From positions 1 through 5,816 of the forward strand of contig JAGAIH010000256.1 of assembly GCA_017626655.1 (NCBI GenBank): a DNA stretch of 5,816 nucleotides, in the 5' to 3' direction. The first letter of the stretch is position 1; every line of letters begins with the position of its first letter. Below are positions 1 through 5,627 of this stretch, piece by piece. The stretch is from Clostridia bacterium. GTDB taxonomy: Bacteria; Bacillota_A; Clostridia; Oscillospirales; CAG-272. The translations under genes and the position numbers were made by a program. Under the pieces are notes generated by a model that had not been told where the DNA came from, searched no databases, and saw nothing but the letters and a program-made list of their open reading frames with translations.

Positions 1-814
1 CTGCCTCTCCTGCCCCGCCTGCGAGAAGGTCCTGACCGAGAAATGCCCCGATATCCATGTGATCGGTCGGGACGGCATGGCCTCTATCGGCGTGGACGCC
101 ATCCGCTTTTTGCGGAGTGACGTCCTGATCCCCCCAAACGATCTGGATACCAAGATCTACGTCATTGAGGACGCCGAAACCATGACGGTACAGGCCCAGA
201 ACGCCCTCCTCCTCACCCTGGAGGAGCCGCCGCCCTACGTCCTGTTCCTCCTCCTCTGCGACGGCGCGGATCACCTCCTGGAGACCATCCGCAGCCGCGC
301 CCCTATCCTCCGTACCCAGCCCATCCCCGACGGCGAGATCCGCGACTTCCTTCGCGCCCGCCGCTGTACCCTGTCGGAGGAGGATCTAAACGCCGTGATC
401 CTCCGCGCCGACGGCTGTATCGGACAGGCCCTGACCCTGGCCGACGCCCGGGCGGTGAAGCCCATCCTCAAGATGCGGGAGACCTGCGACGAGTTTATGG
501 CCGCCTGCGCCGCTCGTTGTTACGATAGCCTCCCCGCCGTGCTGACGCGGTTCGGCAATAAGCGGGACGGCGTCATGGAGCTGTTGGCCCTCATCAGCCT
601 GGCTGCCCGCGACCTCATCCTGCTCCGCCACAGCGACACCGTCAGGCTCAAATACTACACCGACCGCGACAGTGCCGAGGAGCTGGCCTGCCGCTTTACC
701 ACCAAGTCCCTCCTGGCCCTGGACAGAGCCGTGGGATCCGCCGCGGATTCCCTGGAGGGCAACAGCAACGTACGCCTGACTCTCATGAGCCTGGCGGTGG
801 AGCTGAGCAACTGA
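1..814 (+). CDS. holB: DNA polymerase III subunit delta' (3' part; 5' end outside window)
   Basis: This is the clamp-loader delta' subunit, an AAA+ family protein that works with the tau/gamma (DnaX) and delta subunits to load the beta sliding clamp during replication. The reading frame is open from the first base (first complete codon at nt 2), so the start and the Walker A region lie upstream. The visible 270 residues begin with a CLSCPAC segment, which fits the Cys-rich zinc module of DnaX/delta' proteins. Next come a degenerate Walker B-like strand IYVIEDAE (nt 155-178), the family hallmark NALLLTLEEPP (nt 200-232) and TIRSRA (nt 284-301). The last is the position of the SRC box, here with Ala in place of Cys. 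The C-terminal half is a helical collar-like region. The full protein is normally about 320-340 residues, so roughly 50-70 are missing. The gene ends 30 nt before the RicT gene, the order known from Bacillus and many Firmicutes. A DnaX identity is less likely because of the short tail and the neighbour. Confidence 0.93.
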   Translation, partial: CLSCPACEKVLTEKCPDIHVIGRDGMASIGVDAIRFLRSDVLIPPNDLDTKIYVIEDAETMTVQAQNALLLTLEEPPPYVLFLLLCDGADHLLETIRSRAPILRTQPIPDGEIRDFLRARRCTLSEEDLNAVILRADGCIGQALTLADARAVKPILKMRETCDEFMAACAARCYDSLPAVLTRFGNKRDGVMELLALISLAARDLILLRHSDTVRLKYYTDRDSAEELACRFTTKSLLALDRAVGSAADSLEGNSNVRLTLMSLAVELSN

Positions 815-844
815 AACGCATTCATGTGAAAGGAAACAACACAG

Positions 845-2272
845 ATGGATATAAATGAGAAGACCCCCCGTCCCGAGGGCCGTCCCGAGGGACAGAGCGA
901 GGGAAATAAGCCCCGCGACGGAAAGAGACCCCATAACCGTCCCAATCACCACCGCCGCGGCAACCGCCCTCCCCGCCCCCAAGGCGGTGAGAATCCTACC
1001 CAGAATCAGCCTGTAGCCGAGGGTGAGGCCAACCGCCAGCCCGAGGCTCCCCGCCAGCCTGATAAGCACAACCAGCCCCAGCAGAACCGCAATCCCAAGG
1101 GCGGCCGTCCCGACCGCAAGCCCGAGGCCAGGCCCGACCGCGACCAGGCGCAAAAGCCTGCCGAGTCCTCTGACCGACGCCAGCCCCCCGCTACGGGCCG
1201 TCCCCAGCGTAATATCCGCCACGCCCCTATCCAGGCTGACCTGCCCGATATGGATAACCTCCTCATTGAGGATGGCGTAAGCGGTGCTCCCGCCGCCTGC
1301 CCCAAAATCTCCGAGGACGCCCCCGACGCCGCCGAGCTGGAGCGCATCCTGGAGCGGGATATCTTTGAGAAGAAGGACGAGTCTATCCCCGAATTCCTTC
1401 CCGAGGGCAAGGTGGTCATCGCGGGCATCCGCTTCCGCACGGGCGGCAAGACCTACTTCTTCGATCCCGGCGAGAACACCTGTGTAGCAGGAAAGTACGC
1501 CATCGTAGAAACCGCCCGCGGCCAGGAATTCGGTGAGATCTGCATCGGCAACCGCATGGTGGACCTCTCCATGGTGGTCCTGCCCCTTCGCCCCGTGATC
1601 CGCATCGCCACCGATGCCGACATCGCCCACAACAAGGAAAACCGCGAGCGGGAGGAGTCCGCCTTCCGTATCGGCGTGGAAAAGATCCGCGAGCATAAGC
1701 TGGACATGAAGCTGGTGTCGGTGCAGTACACCTTCGACAATTCCAAGCTCCTTTTCTACTTCACCTCGGCAGGCCGCGTGGACTTCCGCGAGCTGGTCAA
1801 GGACCTGGCGGGCGTCTTCCACATCCGCATCGAGCTGCGCCAGATCGGTATCCGCGACGAGGCCCGCATGATCGGGGGCTTAGGCGCCTGCGGCCGTCCT
1901 CTCTGCTGTACCACCTTCCTGTCCGACTTCGGCCAGGTCTCCATGAAAATGGCCAAGGAGCAAAACCTGTCCCTGAACTCCACCAAGATCTCGGGCTGTT
2001 GCGGCCGCCTCATGTGCTGTCTGCGCTACGAGTACGATACCTACGCTGAGGAGATCAAGAAGACTCCCGCCCAGGGTACCTTCGTCAATACTCCCGACGG
2101 TCCCGGCGTGGTCACCGAGATTTTCCCCCTCCAGGGCGAGGTCAAGGTCAGCCTGCGGAATCAGAGCGACTCGGCTCCCAAGCGCTACAAGCGGGAGCTG
2201 GTGGAGGTCCAGACCCGCAGTCCCAGACCCGAGCGCCCCGCCGAGGACACCGAGGGCGAGACCGACGAGTAA
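845..2272 (+). CDS. ricT: RicT/YaaT-type PSP1 domain protein with long disordered N-terminus
   Basis: RicT (YaaT) is the PSP1-domain member of the RicA-RicF-RicT complex. In Bacillus subtilis that complex carries Fe-S clusters and directs RNase Y processing of selected mRNAs, and it also affects sporulation, biofilm formation and competence. The conserved part of this 475-residue protein spans about residues 188-456. It includes LPLRPVIRIATDAD (247-260), IGGLGACGRPLCC (343-355), MAKEQNLSLN (369-378) and KISGCCGRLMCCLRYE (381-396). The clustered cysteines C349, C354, C355, C385, C386, C391 and C392 are the family signature; the CC at 385-386 looks like one Cys more than usual. Residues 1-165 are a low-complexity Pro/Arg/Gln/Asn/Glu-rich stretch and the tail (457-475) is acidic. 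Family members are usually near 270-300 residues, so this one is much longer. The ATG at 845 has AAAGGAAA at 829-836, a usable ribosome site about 10 nt upstream. The short gap after holB suggests one transcript. The family is certain; the function here is transferred from Bacillus. Confidence 0.93.
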   Translation: MDINEKTPRPEGRPEGQSEGNKPRDGKRPHNRPNHHRRGNRPPRPQGGENPTQNQPVAEGEANRQPEAPRQPDKHNQPQQNRNPKGGRPDRKPEARPDRDQAQKPAESSDRRQPPATGRPQRNIRHAPIQADLPDMDNLLIEDGVSGAPAACPKISEDAPDAAELERILERDIFEKKDESIPEFLPEGKVVIAGIRFRTGGKTYFFDPGENTCVAGKYAIVETARGQEFGEICIGNRMVDLSMVVLPLRPVIRIATDADIAHNKENREREESAFRIGVEKIREHKLDMKLVSVQYTFDNSKLLFYFTSAGRVDFRELVKDLAGVFHIRIELRQIGIRDEARMIGGLGACGRPLCCTTFLSDFGQVSMKMAKEQNLSLNSTKISGCCGRLMCCLRYEYDTYAEEIKKTPAQGTFVNTPDGPGVVTEIFPLQGEVKVSLRNQSDSAPKRYKRELVEVQTRSPRPERPAEDTEGETDE

Positions 2273-2357
2273 GCCCCCGGCAGACCGACTTTTCGGCGGT
2301 TCATAGATTGTTAACATCTTTTGGGCGAAAATTCGACCGAAATTTGCCGGTTACCCC

Positions 2358-2385
2358 TTGAAAAAAAACGAATTTGTGATATAAG
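2358..2385 (+). promoter_or_regulatory. Sigma-A-type promoter of the ferredoxin gene
   Basis: The -35 box TTGAAA (2358-2363) and -10 box TATAAG (2380-2385) are separated by 16 nt, inside an AT-rich patch that contrasts with the GC-rich genes on both sides. A start near 2391-2393 would give a leader of about 60 nt. That leader can fold into a 6-bp stem TTGCTC/GAGCAA (2408-2413 with 2423-2428), just before the ribosome site GGAGGA (2439-2444). No convincing terminator with a T-tract is seen between ricT and this promoter, so some read-through from upstream is possible. Confidence 0.72.
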
Positions 2386-2451
2386 AGACAGTAAGCCCAT
2401 GGTCGCGTTGCTCGGCGGCCGTGAGCAAATACGTATCCGGAGGACACGACA

Positions 2452-2622
2452 ATGGCATACAAGATTAGCGATGATTGCATCTCCTGCGGCGCTTGCGCTG
2501 AGAACTGCCCCACCGAGGCTATCTACGAGGCTGACGGCAAGTACGAGATCGACGCTGACAAGTGCATCGACTGCGGCTCCTGCGCAGACGCTTGCCCCGT
2601 TGAGGCTCCCAAGGCTGAGTAA
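2452..2622 (+). CDS. 2[4Fe-4S] ferredoxin, clostridial type (56 aa)
   Basis: This is a small cytoplasmic electron carrier with two [4Fe-4S] clusters. In anaerobes such ferredoxins pass low-potential electrons between enzymes like pyruvate:ferredoxin oxidoreductase, hydrogenase and Rnf complexes; the partners are not visible here. The 56 residues hold two exact CxxCxxCxxxCP motifs: C9, C12, C15, C19-P20 and C38, C41, C44, C48-P49. As in the family, three cysteines of one motif plus the last of the other should ligate each cluster. The length matches classical clostridial ferredoxins (about 55 residues). The ATG at 2452 is preceded by a strong GGAGGA (2439-2444) at 7 nt. Codon choice differs from the neighbours: 8 of 10 Ala codons are GCT and none GCC, whereas the flanking genes favour GCC. 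This suggests selection for high expression. The gene has its own promoter and a terminator-like hairpin follows. The identification is firm; the specific redox partner is unknown. Confidence 0.96.
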   Translation: MAYKISDDCISCGACAENCPTEAIYEADGKYEIDADKCIDCGSCADACPVEAPKAE

Positions 2623-2645
2623 TTCAACCGCGCGGATCAATCCGT

Positions 2646-2702
2646 AACAACACTCCCGACCGTACCGTCGCATCCGCGCGGGAGGTCGGGAGTTGTTGTT
2701 TT
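2646..2702 (+). terminator. Hairpin terminator/attenuator between ferredoxin and SGNH hydrolase genes
   Basis: ACTCCCGACC (2652-2661) pairs perfectly with GGTCGGGAGT (2684-2693). Six further pairs (2646-2651 with 2695-2700) extend the stem past a single bulged T at 2694. A T-rich run (TTGTTGTTTT, 2693-2702) makes up its 3' side and tail, as expected of a factor-independent terminator. The 22-nt loop is long and contains one arm of a second inverted repeat, CCGCGCGGAT (2628-2637) with ATCCGCGCGG (2672-2681). The two pairings overlap, so the element could switch between forms. The SGNH gene's ribosome site starts only 6 nt after the stem ends. Confidence 0.7.
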
Positions 2703-2717
2703 ACGAAAGGAGTTGCC

Positions 2718-3422
2718 ATGAACCTCATCCAATACCTGAAAAACGCCCAATACCCCAACACAGGCACCCCCGTCATCGCCTTTTTCGGTGACAGCGTCAC
2801 CCACGGCGCCTTTGAGTGCATCCAAGGCGATACCGCGGACTGTATCTTCGACTTCGATGCCGTCTACCACGAGCGCCTGCGAAGGATGCTTCTGACCGTC
2901 AATCCCTGGCTCCCCGTCGGCGTCATCAACGCAGGGGTGGCGGGGGATAACGCCCCCATGGCCCTGGCCCGCCTGGAGAGGGACGTCATCGCTCATAAGC
3001 CCCATATCTGCGTGGTGAACTTCTGCCTCAACGACCTCTCCGAGACCATGGAGGAGTACACGACCGCCCTCCGTGAGATCTTCACCCGTCTGATCGCCGC
3101 GGACATCCGCCCCATCCTCCTGACCCCCAGTATGCTCAATACCTACGTCCACCCCGACACCATTCCCATGTACAGGGACTTCGCCGCCGTCACCGCCGCC
3201 TGGCACCAAAGCGGCCGCATGGACACCTACGTGGCCGCCGCGAAAGCCCTGGCCGCCGAGCTGGGGGTAGCCGTGGCCGATGCCTACGCCAAGTGGAAGG
3301 CGCTGGAAGCTGAGGGCGTGGATATCACCGAAAATCTGGCCAATTACATCAATCACCCCTCTAGAGAGCTGCATCAGATCTTTGCTGACGCACTGTTTGA
3401 AACGTTGGGCAGGGAAGTATAG
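2718..3422 (+). CDS. SGNH/GDSL-family hydrolase (esterase-like), cytoplasmic
   Basis: This is a 234-residue protein of the SGNH/GDSL hydrolase superfamily, whose members are serine esterases, lipases or carbohydrate deacetylases. Block I is FFGDSVTHG (residues 22-30) with nucleophile Ser26. Block II is NAGVAGDN (71-78) with the oxyanion Gly73. Block III is NFCLND (101-106), where Asn105 is kept but the usual Gly of GxND is Cys103. Block V is NYINHP (209-214), with His213 as the likely base. The Asp normally three residues before this His is Tyr210, so a Ser-His dyad or a differently placed acid is likely. There is no signal peptide or membrane segment, so it is probably cytoplasmic; a specific substrate cannot be given. 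The ATG at 2718 follows AAAGGAG (2706-2712) at 5 nt. No promoter is visible between the ferredoxin stop and this start, so expression probably comes from read-through of the preceding hairpin. A strong terminator follows. Confidence 0.88.
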   Translation: MNLIQYLKNAQYPNTGTPVIAFFGDSVTHGAFECIQGDTADCIFDFDAVYHERLRRMLLTVNPWLPVGVINAGVAGDNAPMALARLERDVIAHKPHICVVNFCLNDLSETMEEYTTALREIFTRLIAADIRPILLTPSMLNTYVHPDTIPMYRDFAAVTAAWHQSGRMDTYVAAAKALAAELGVAVADAYAKWKALEAEGVDITENLANYINHPSRELHQIFADALFETLGREV

Positions 3423-3426
3423 GATC

Positions 3427-3459
3427 AAAGAGTATCGCTTTAGTGGCGGTACTCTTTTT
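3427..3459 (+). terminator. Rho-independent terminator after the SGNH hydrolase gene
   Basis: AAAGAGTATCGC (3427-3438) pairs with GCGGTACTCTTT (3446-3457). This gives a 12-bp stem with one G-U pair and a 7-nt loop, and a run of five T ends at 3459. It starts 5 nt after the SGNH stop codon and should end the ferredoxin-SGNH transcript. Confidence 0.88.
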
Positions 3460-3529
3460 GTTGCAGTATCATGATCCAGACATCCTTCAAATTTGGGTTT
3501 GTCGGGATGTTTCGGTTGGCACAAACACC

Positions 3530-3667
3530 TGTAGGGAGCGACGCCCTCGTCGCTCCGCCACATAAATCACACCGATATGTTTCGGGTGTAGAGGCGAAAA
3601 ACATATATTTTACAAAAGATACAGGCAATTTTCAGGATGCGGAGCGACGAGGGCGTCGCTCCCTACA
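3530..3667. repeat. Inverted pair of GTAG-type REP palindromes (REPIN/BIME-like, 138 bp)
   Basis: The 28 bases at 3530-3557 recur as an exact reverse complement at 3640-3667. Each arm starts, read from its outer end, with TGTAG followed by its own palindrome. The stem is GGAGCGACG/CGTCGCTCC (9 bp) with a 4-nt loop: CCCT at 3544-3547 in the left arm and AGGG at 3650-3653 in the right arm. A GTAG tetranucleotide followed by a small hairpin is the known layout of REP sequences mobilised by REP-associated tyrosine transposases (RAYTs), and two inverted REPs form a REPIN or BIME. The 82-bp core also contains ATATGTTT (3575-3582) opposite AAACATAT (3599-3606), so the whole unit can fold. No target-site duplication or reading frame is evident. 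A MITE with 28-bp terminal repeats is the alternative reading. Confidence 0.8.
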
Positions 3668-3781
3668 ATAGGTTATTGGCAATCAAGCCATCGTGCCCAC
3701 CAGACCGATAAACGCCAATTTGAAAGTTTACTGGGCGGTCACACTAATATTTGTCACCTCTCCCACAAATTCCCACCGCCC
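3668..3781. other. Non-coding stretch without a recognised gene
   Basis: Together with 3460-3529 and the REP pair, this makes the gap of about 430 bp between the SGNH and lipoprotein genes. No credible coding frame with a ribosome site is present. The only structure seen is a weak interrupted hairpin: GACCG (3703-3707) with CGGTC (3736-3740), enclosing TAAAC (3709-3713) with GTTTA (3726-3730). Confidence 0.6.
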
Positions 3782-3798
3782 CAATTCCCCTGCGGGGA

Positions 3799-3827
3799 TT
3801 GACATTTCACCGAAAAAATGGTATAGT
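3799..3827 (+). promoter_or_regulatory. Strong sigma-A-type promoter of the GH25 lipoprotein gene
   Basis: A perfect -35 box TTGACA (3799-3804) and a near-perfect -10 box TATAGT (3822-3827) are separated by the optimal 17 nt. Transcription should start near 3834, leaving a short leader of about 23 nt with AGGAG at 3847-3851, 5 nt before the ATG. An 8-bp inverted repeat with one bulged base (CAAT-T-CCCC, 3782-3790, with GGGGATTG, 3794-3801) overlaps the -35 box. Confidence 0.88.
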
Positions 3828-3856
3828 ATACACAATCTGATACATCAGGAGAATCC

Positions 3857-5503
3857 ATGAAGCTCAAACATATCCTACCACCCCTGGCCGCCATCCTCAT
3901 AGCTCTCCTGTGCGGTTGTGACGCTACCCCGCCCGAAGCCACGCCCGAGAGCGGCTCCCTCCCCGTGACCGAGGAGACTACGGCGGCTGAAGAAACCACC
4001 GCCGCCGAGGATACCGCCCTCCCCGAAACCGAGGCCCACGTCCACACCTTCGCCGAGACCGTCACCCCGCCCACCTGCGAGGCCGAGGGCTATACCGACT
4101 ACACCTGCGCCTGTGGCTACGCCTACACGACTGACCGCACCCCGCCCACGGGCCATACCTACGAGAAGACCCTCGTTCCTCCTACCTGTGAGTCCGAGGG
4201 CTACACCCGGCTATCCTGCGCCTGCGGTTACCACTACGACACCGACCACGTCCCGCCTACGGGCCACACCCTTATCCAAACCACCGTCCCCCCGACCTGC
4301 GAGACCGAGGGCTATACCCGCCTGTCCTGCGCCTGCGGCTACACCTACGACACCGACCACACCCCGCCCACGGGCCACACCCTCACCCAGACCACCGTAG
4401 CCCCCACATGCGAAGCCGAGGGCTACACCCACCATGCCTGCGACTGCGGCTACACCTTCGATACCCACTACGTCCCTCCCCTCGGCCATGACCTCACCGC
4501 GACCGTCACTCCCCCCACCTGCACCGAGGCCGGCTATACCCACTTTCAGTGCGGCATCTGCTCCCACGCCTACGACGCCGCCTTTGTCGCCCCTCTGGAC
4601 CATATCAACGCTACCGCGACCCGGGTCTTCCCCACGATCCACCGCGACGGCTACACCCTCCACACCTGCCCCGATTGCGGCTACAGCTACGAGGATAGCT
4701 TCATCAAGTACGCGGATATCGTCACGGGCGCCTATGTGGACAACACCGAAATTCTCATGCAAGGCATCGACACCTCCAAGTGGAACCACGAATACGGCGC
4801 ATCTCTGGAGGACGTCAAGCCTCTGGACTGGGAGGCTTTGAAGGCCGCGGGCATGGAGTTCGTCATCCTCAAGGCGGGCTCCACCCTGGGGATCGATCCC
4901 GCCTTCGAGCTGGACTACCGCGACGCCAAGGCCGCCGGGCTTCAGGTGGGGGTCTACTTCTACACCTACTCCACCACGGTGGAGGACACCCTGGCCGACG
5001 CCGAGATGCTGCTGACCTGGCTGGAGGGGAAGCAGCTGGAGCTGCCCGTCTACCTCGACGCCGAGGACGCCAGCCTCATGGCCCTGGACGGCGAAACCCT
5101 CACTACCCTGTGCAAGACCTTCGTCGGTCGGTTGCAGGAGGCGGGCTGGTACGCCGCCCTCTACACCAACACCGAGTGGCTGTACAATCTCCTGGACACC
5201 GAATGGGTCAAGGCAAACCTGGACGTTTGGTACGCCCGCTACACTGCGACCCTCCCCGAGGGACAGGAGCATTTCGCCACCGCCGACCGAGACTTTGCCT
5301 GGAAGGACGGCACCGCCTACAAGCCCGGAGAGACCGACCGGCGCTTCGGCCTCTGGCAGTACACCGACAACGGCGGGGTGGAGGGCTTCCGCTACCCCTT
5401 TGATTTCAACTTTGCCTTCAAAGATTACAGATCCGTCATGGTGAAGTGGGGACTCAACGGCTATGGGGAGTCGAACCCCTTGCCCCAACCCTCCATGGTG
5501 TGA
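3857..5503 (+). CDS. Lipoprotein with six Cys-rich repeats and a C-terminal GH25 lysozyme domain
   Basis: This is a 548-residue exported lipoprotein predicted to hydrolyse peptidoglycan as an N-acetylmuramidase (glycoside hydrolase family 25). The signal peptide is residues 1-20, with the lipobox ending LLCGC, so Cys21 should be lipidated and anchor the protein to the outer face of the membrane. Residues 22-60 are a Thr/Glu/Pro/Ala-rich linker. Residues 62-282 hold six repeats of about 37 residues with the pattern PTCEAEGYT, CxCGY and a GH at each start. The GH25 domain covers about 300-525: GIDTSKW with Asp305, an AAGMEFVILKAG strand, LPVYLDAED with the catalytic pair Asp401/Glu403, WYARY, FGLWQYTDNG, and FDFNF with Asp516 at the canonical fourth acidic position. 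All key residues seem present, so the enzyme is probably active. The ATG at 3857 has AGGAG at 5 nt. The gene is flanked by its own promoter and terminator, so it is monocistronic. It could be an autolysin or an enzyme against other bacteria; the sequence does not decide. It is not in an obvious phage context. Confidence 0.93.
   Translation: MKLKHILPPLAAILIALLCGCDATPPEATPESGSLPVTEETTAAEETTAAEDTALPETEAHVHTFAETVTPPTCEAEGYTDYTCACGYAYTTDRTPPTGHTYEKTLVPPTCESEGYTRLSCACGYHYDTDHVPPTGHTLIQTTVPPTCETEGYTRLSCACGYTYDTDHTPPTGHTLTQTTVAPTCEAEGYTHHACDCGYTFDTHYVPPLGHDLTATVTPPTCTEAGYTHFQCGICSHAYDAAFVAPLDHINATATRVFPTIHRDGYTLHTCPDCGYSYEDSFIKYADIVTGAYVDNTEILMQGIDTSKWNHEYGASLEDVKPLDWEALKAAGMEFVILKAGSTLGIDPAFELDYRDAKAAGLQVGVYFYTYSTTVEDTLADAEMLLTWLEGKQLELPVYLDAEDASLMALDGETLTTLCKTFVGRLQEAGWYAALYTNTEWLYNLLDTEWVKANLDVWYARYTATLPEGQEHFATADRDFAWKDGTAYKPGETDRRFGLWQYTDNGGVEGFRYPFDFNFAFKDYRSVMVKWGLNGYGESNPLPQPSMV
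4040..4702 (+). repeat. Six tandem ~111-nt coding repeats (Cys-rich module)
   Basis: Within the lipoprotein, units start at residues 62, 99, 136, 173, 210 and 248. The first four are exactly 37 residues, the fifth 38 and the last about 35. The first Cys of each unit falls at 74, 111, 148, 185 and 222, exactly 37 apart; a C-x-C pair follows ten residues later in units 1-4. Unit 5 has C-x-x-C, and unit 6 has lost the first Cys but keeps C-x-x-C (271, 274). Units 2 and 3 are most alike, suggesting recent duplication, while the end units have diverged. Confidence 0.9.
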
Positions 5504-5509
5504 AATATG

Positions 5510-5542
5510 GGTGCCGTTTCCCGCAAACGGCACCTTTTCTTT
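5510..5542 (+). terminator. Rho-independent terminator of the lipoprotein gene
   Basis: GGTGCCGTTT (5510-5519) pairs perfectly with AAACGGCACC (5525-5534), with a 5-nt loop CCCGC. It is followed by TTTTCTTT. The stem begins 6 nt after the stop codon. Confidence 0.93.
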
Positions 5543-5577
5543 GTGCAAAATTCTCCGAAAAACTTTTGGAAAATCCC

Positions 5578-5606
5578 TTGACAAAATCCGCGAACTATGC
5601 TATAAT
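5578..5606 (+). promoter_or_regulatory. Consensus promoter of the tRNA-Thr tandem
   Basis: TTGACA (5578-5583), 17 nt, then TATAAT (5601-5606): both boxes match the sigma-A consensus completely. The start should lie near 5613, about 15 nt before the first tRNA, which is typical of a stable RNA operon. Confidence 0.93.
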
Positions 5607-5627
5607 ATGCAAGTCGCAGTCAAGCGC

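Noticed and set aside
386..1822. Long open frame on the - strand (478 codons) opposite holB and ricT
   Set aside because: It spans two well-supported genes antisense, has a Gly/Val/Leu-rich composition typical of GC-rich shadows and resembles no family.
2285..2296. CCGA/TCGG mini-hairpin after ricT as a terminator
   Set aside because: Only four pairs and no T-run follow, so it is too weak to call.
2637..3563. Open frame on the - strand opposite the SGNH gene
   Set aside because: It crosses two hairpin terminators and the SGNH gene, and its protein shows no recognisable motif.
3481..3639. Second imperfect inverted repeat (3481-3494 with 3626-3639, 11 of 14 matching) around the left REP
   Set aside because: It is interleaved with, not nested around, the REP arms, has three mismatches and is AT-rich; chance is a reasonable explanation.
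3471..3671. Short open frames on both strands across the REP pair
   Set aside because: They are products of the inverted repeat itself, with no convincing ribosome site or promoter.
4040..4702. Possible CRISPR or minisatellite because of the 111-nt periodicity
   Set aside because: The period preserves the reading frame and the protein motif and has no spacer-repeat structure, so it is a coding domain repeat.
3857..5503. Phage endolysin interpretation of the GH25 gene
   Set aside because: The lipoprotein signal, the surface repeats and the absence of holin or phage genes nearby point to a cellular exported enzyme.
4211..5584. Long open frame on the - strand (457 codons) opposite the lipoprotein gene
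   Set aside because: It reads through the terminator and the antisense of the repeats, giving a Gly/Val-rich repeated shadow with no domain; the + strand gene is firmly supported.
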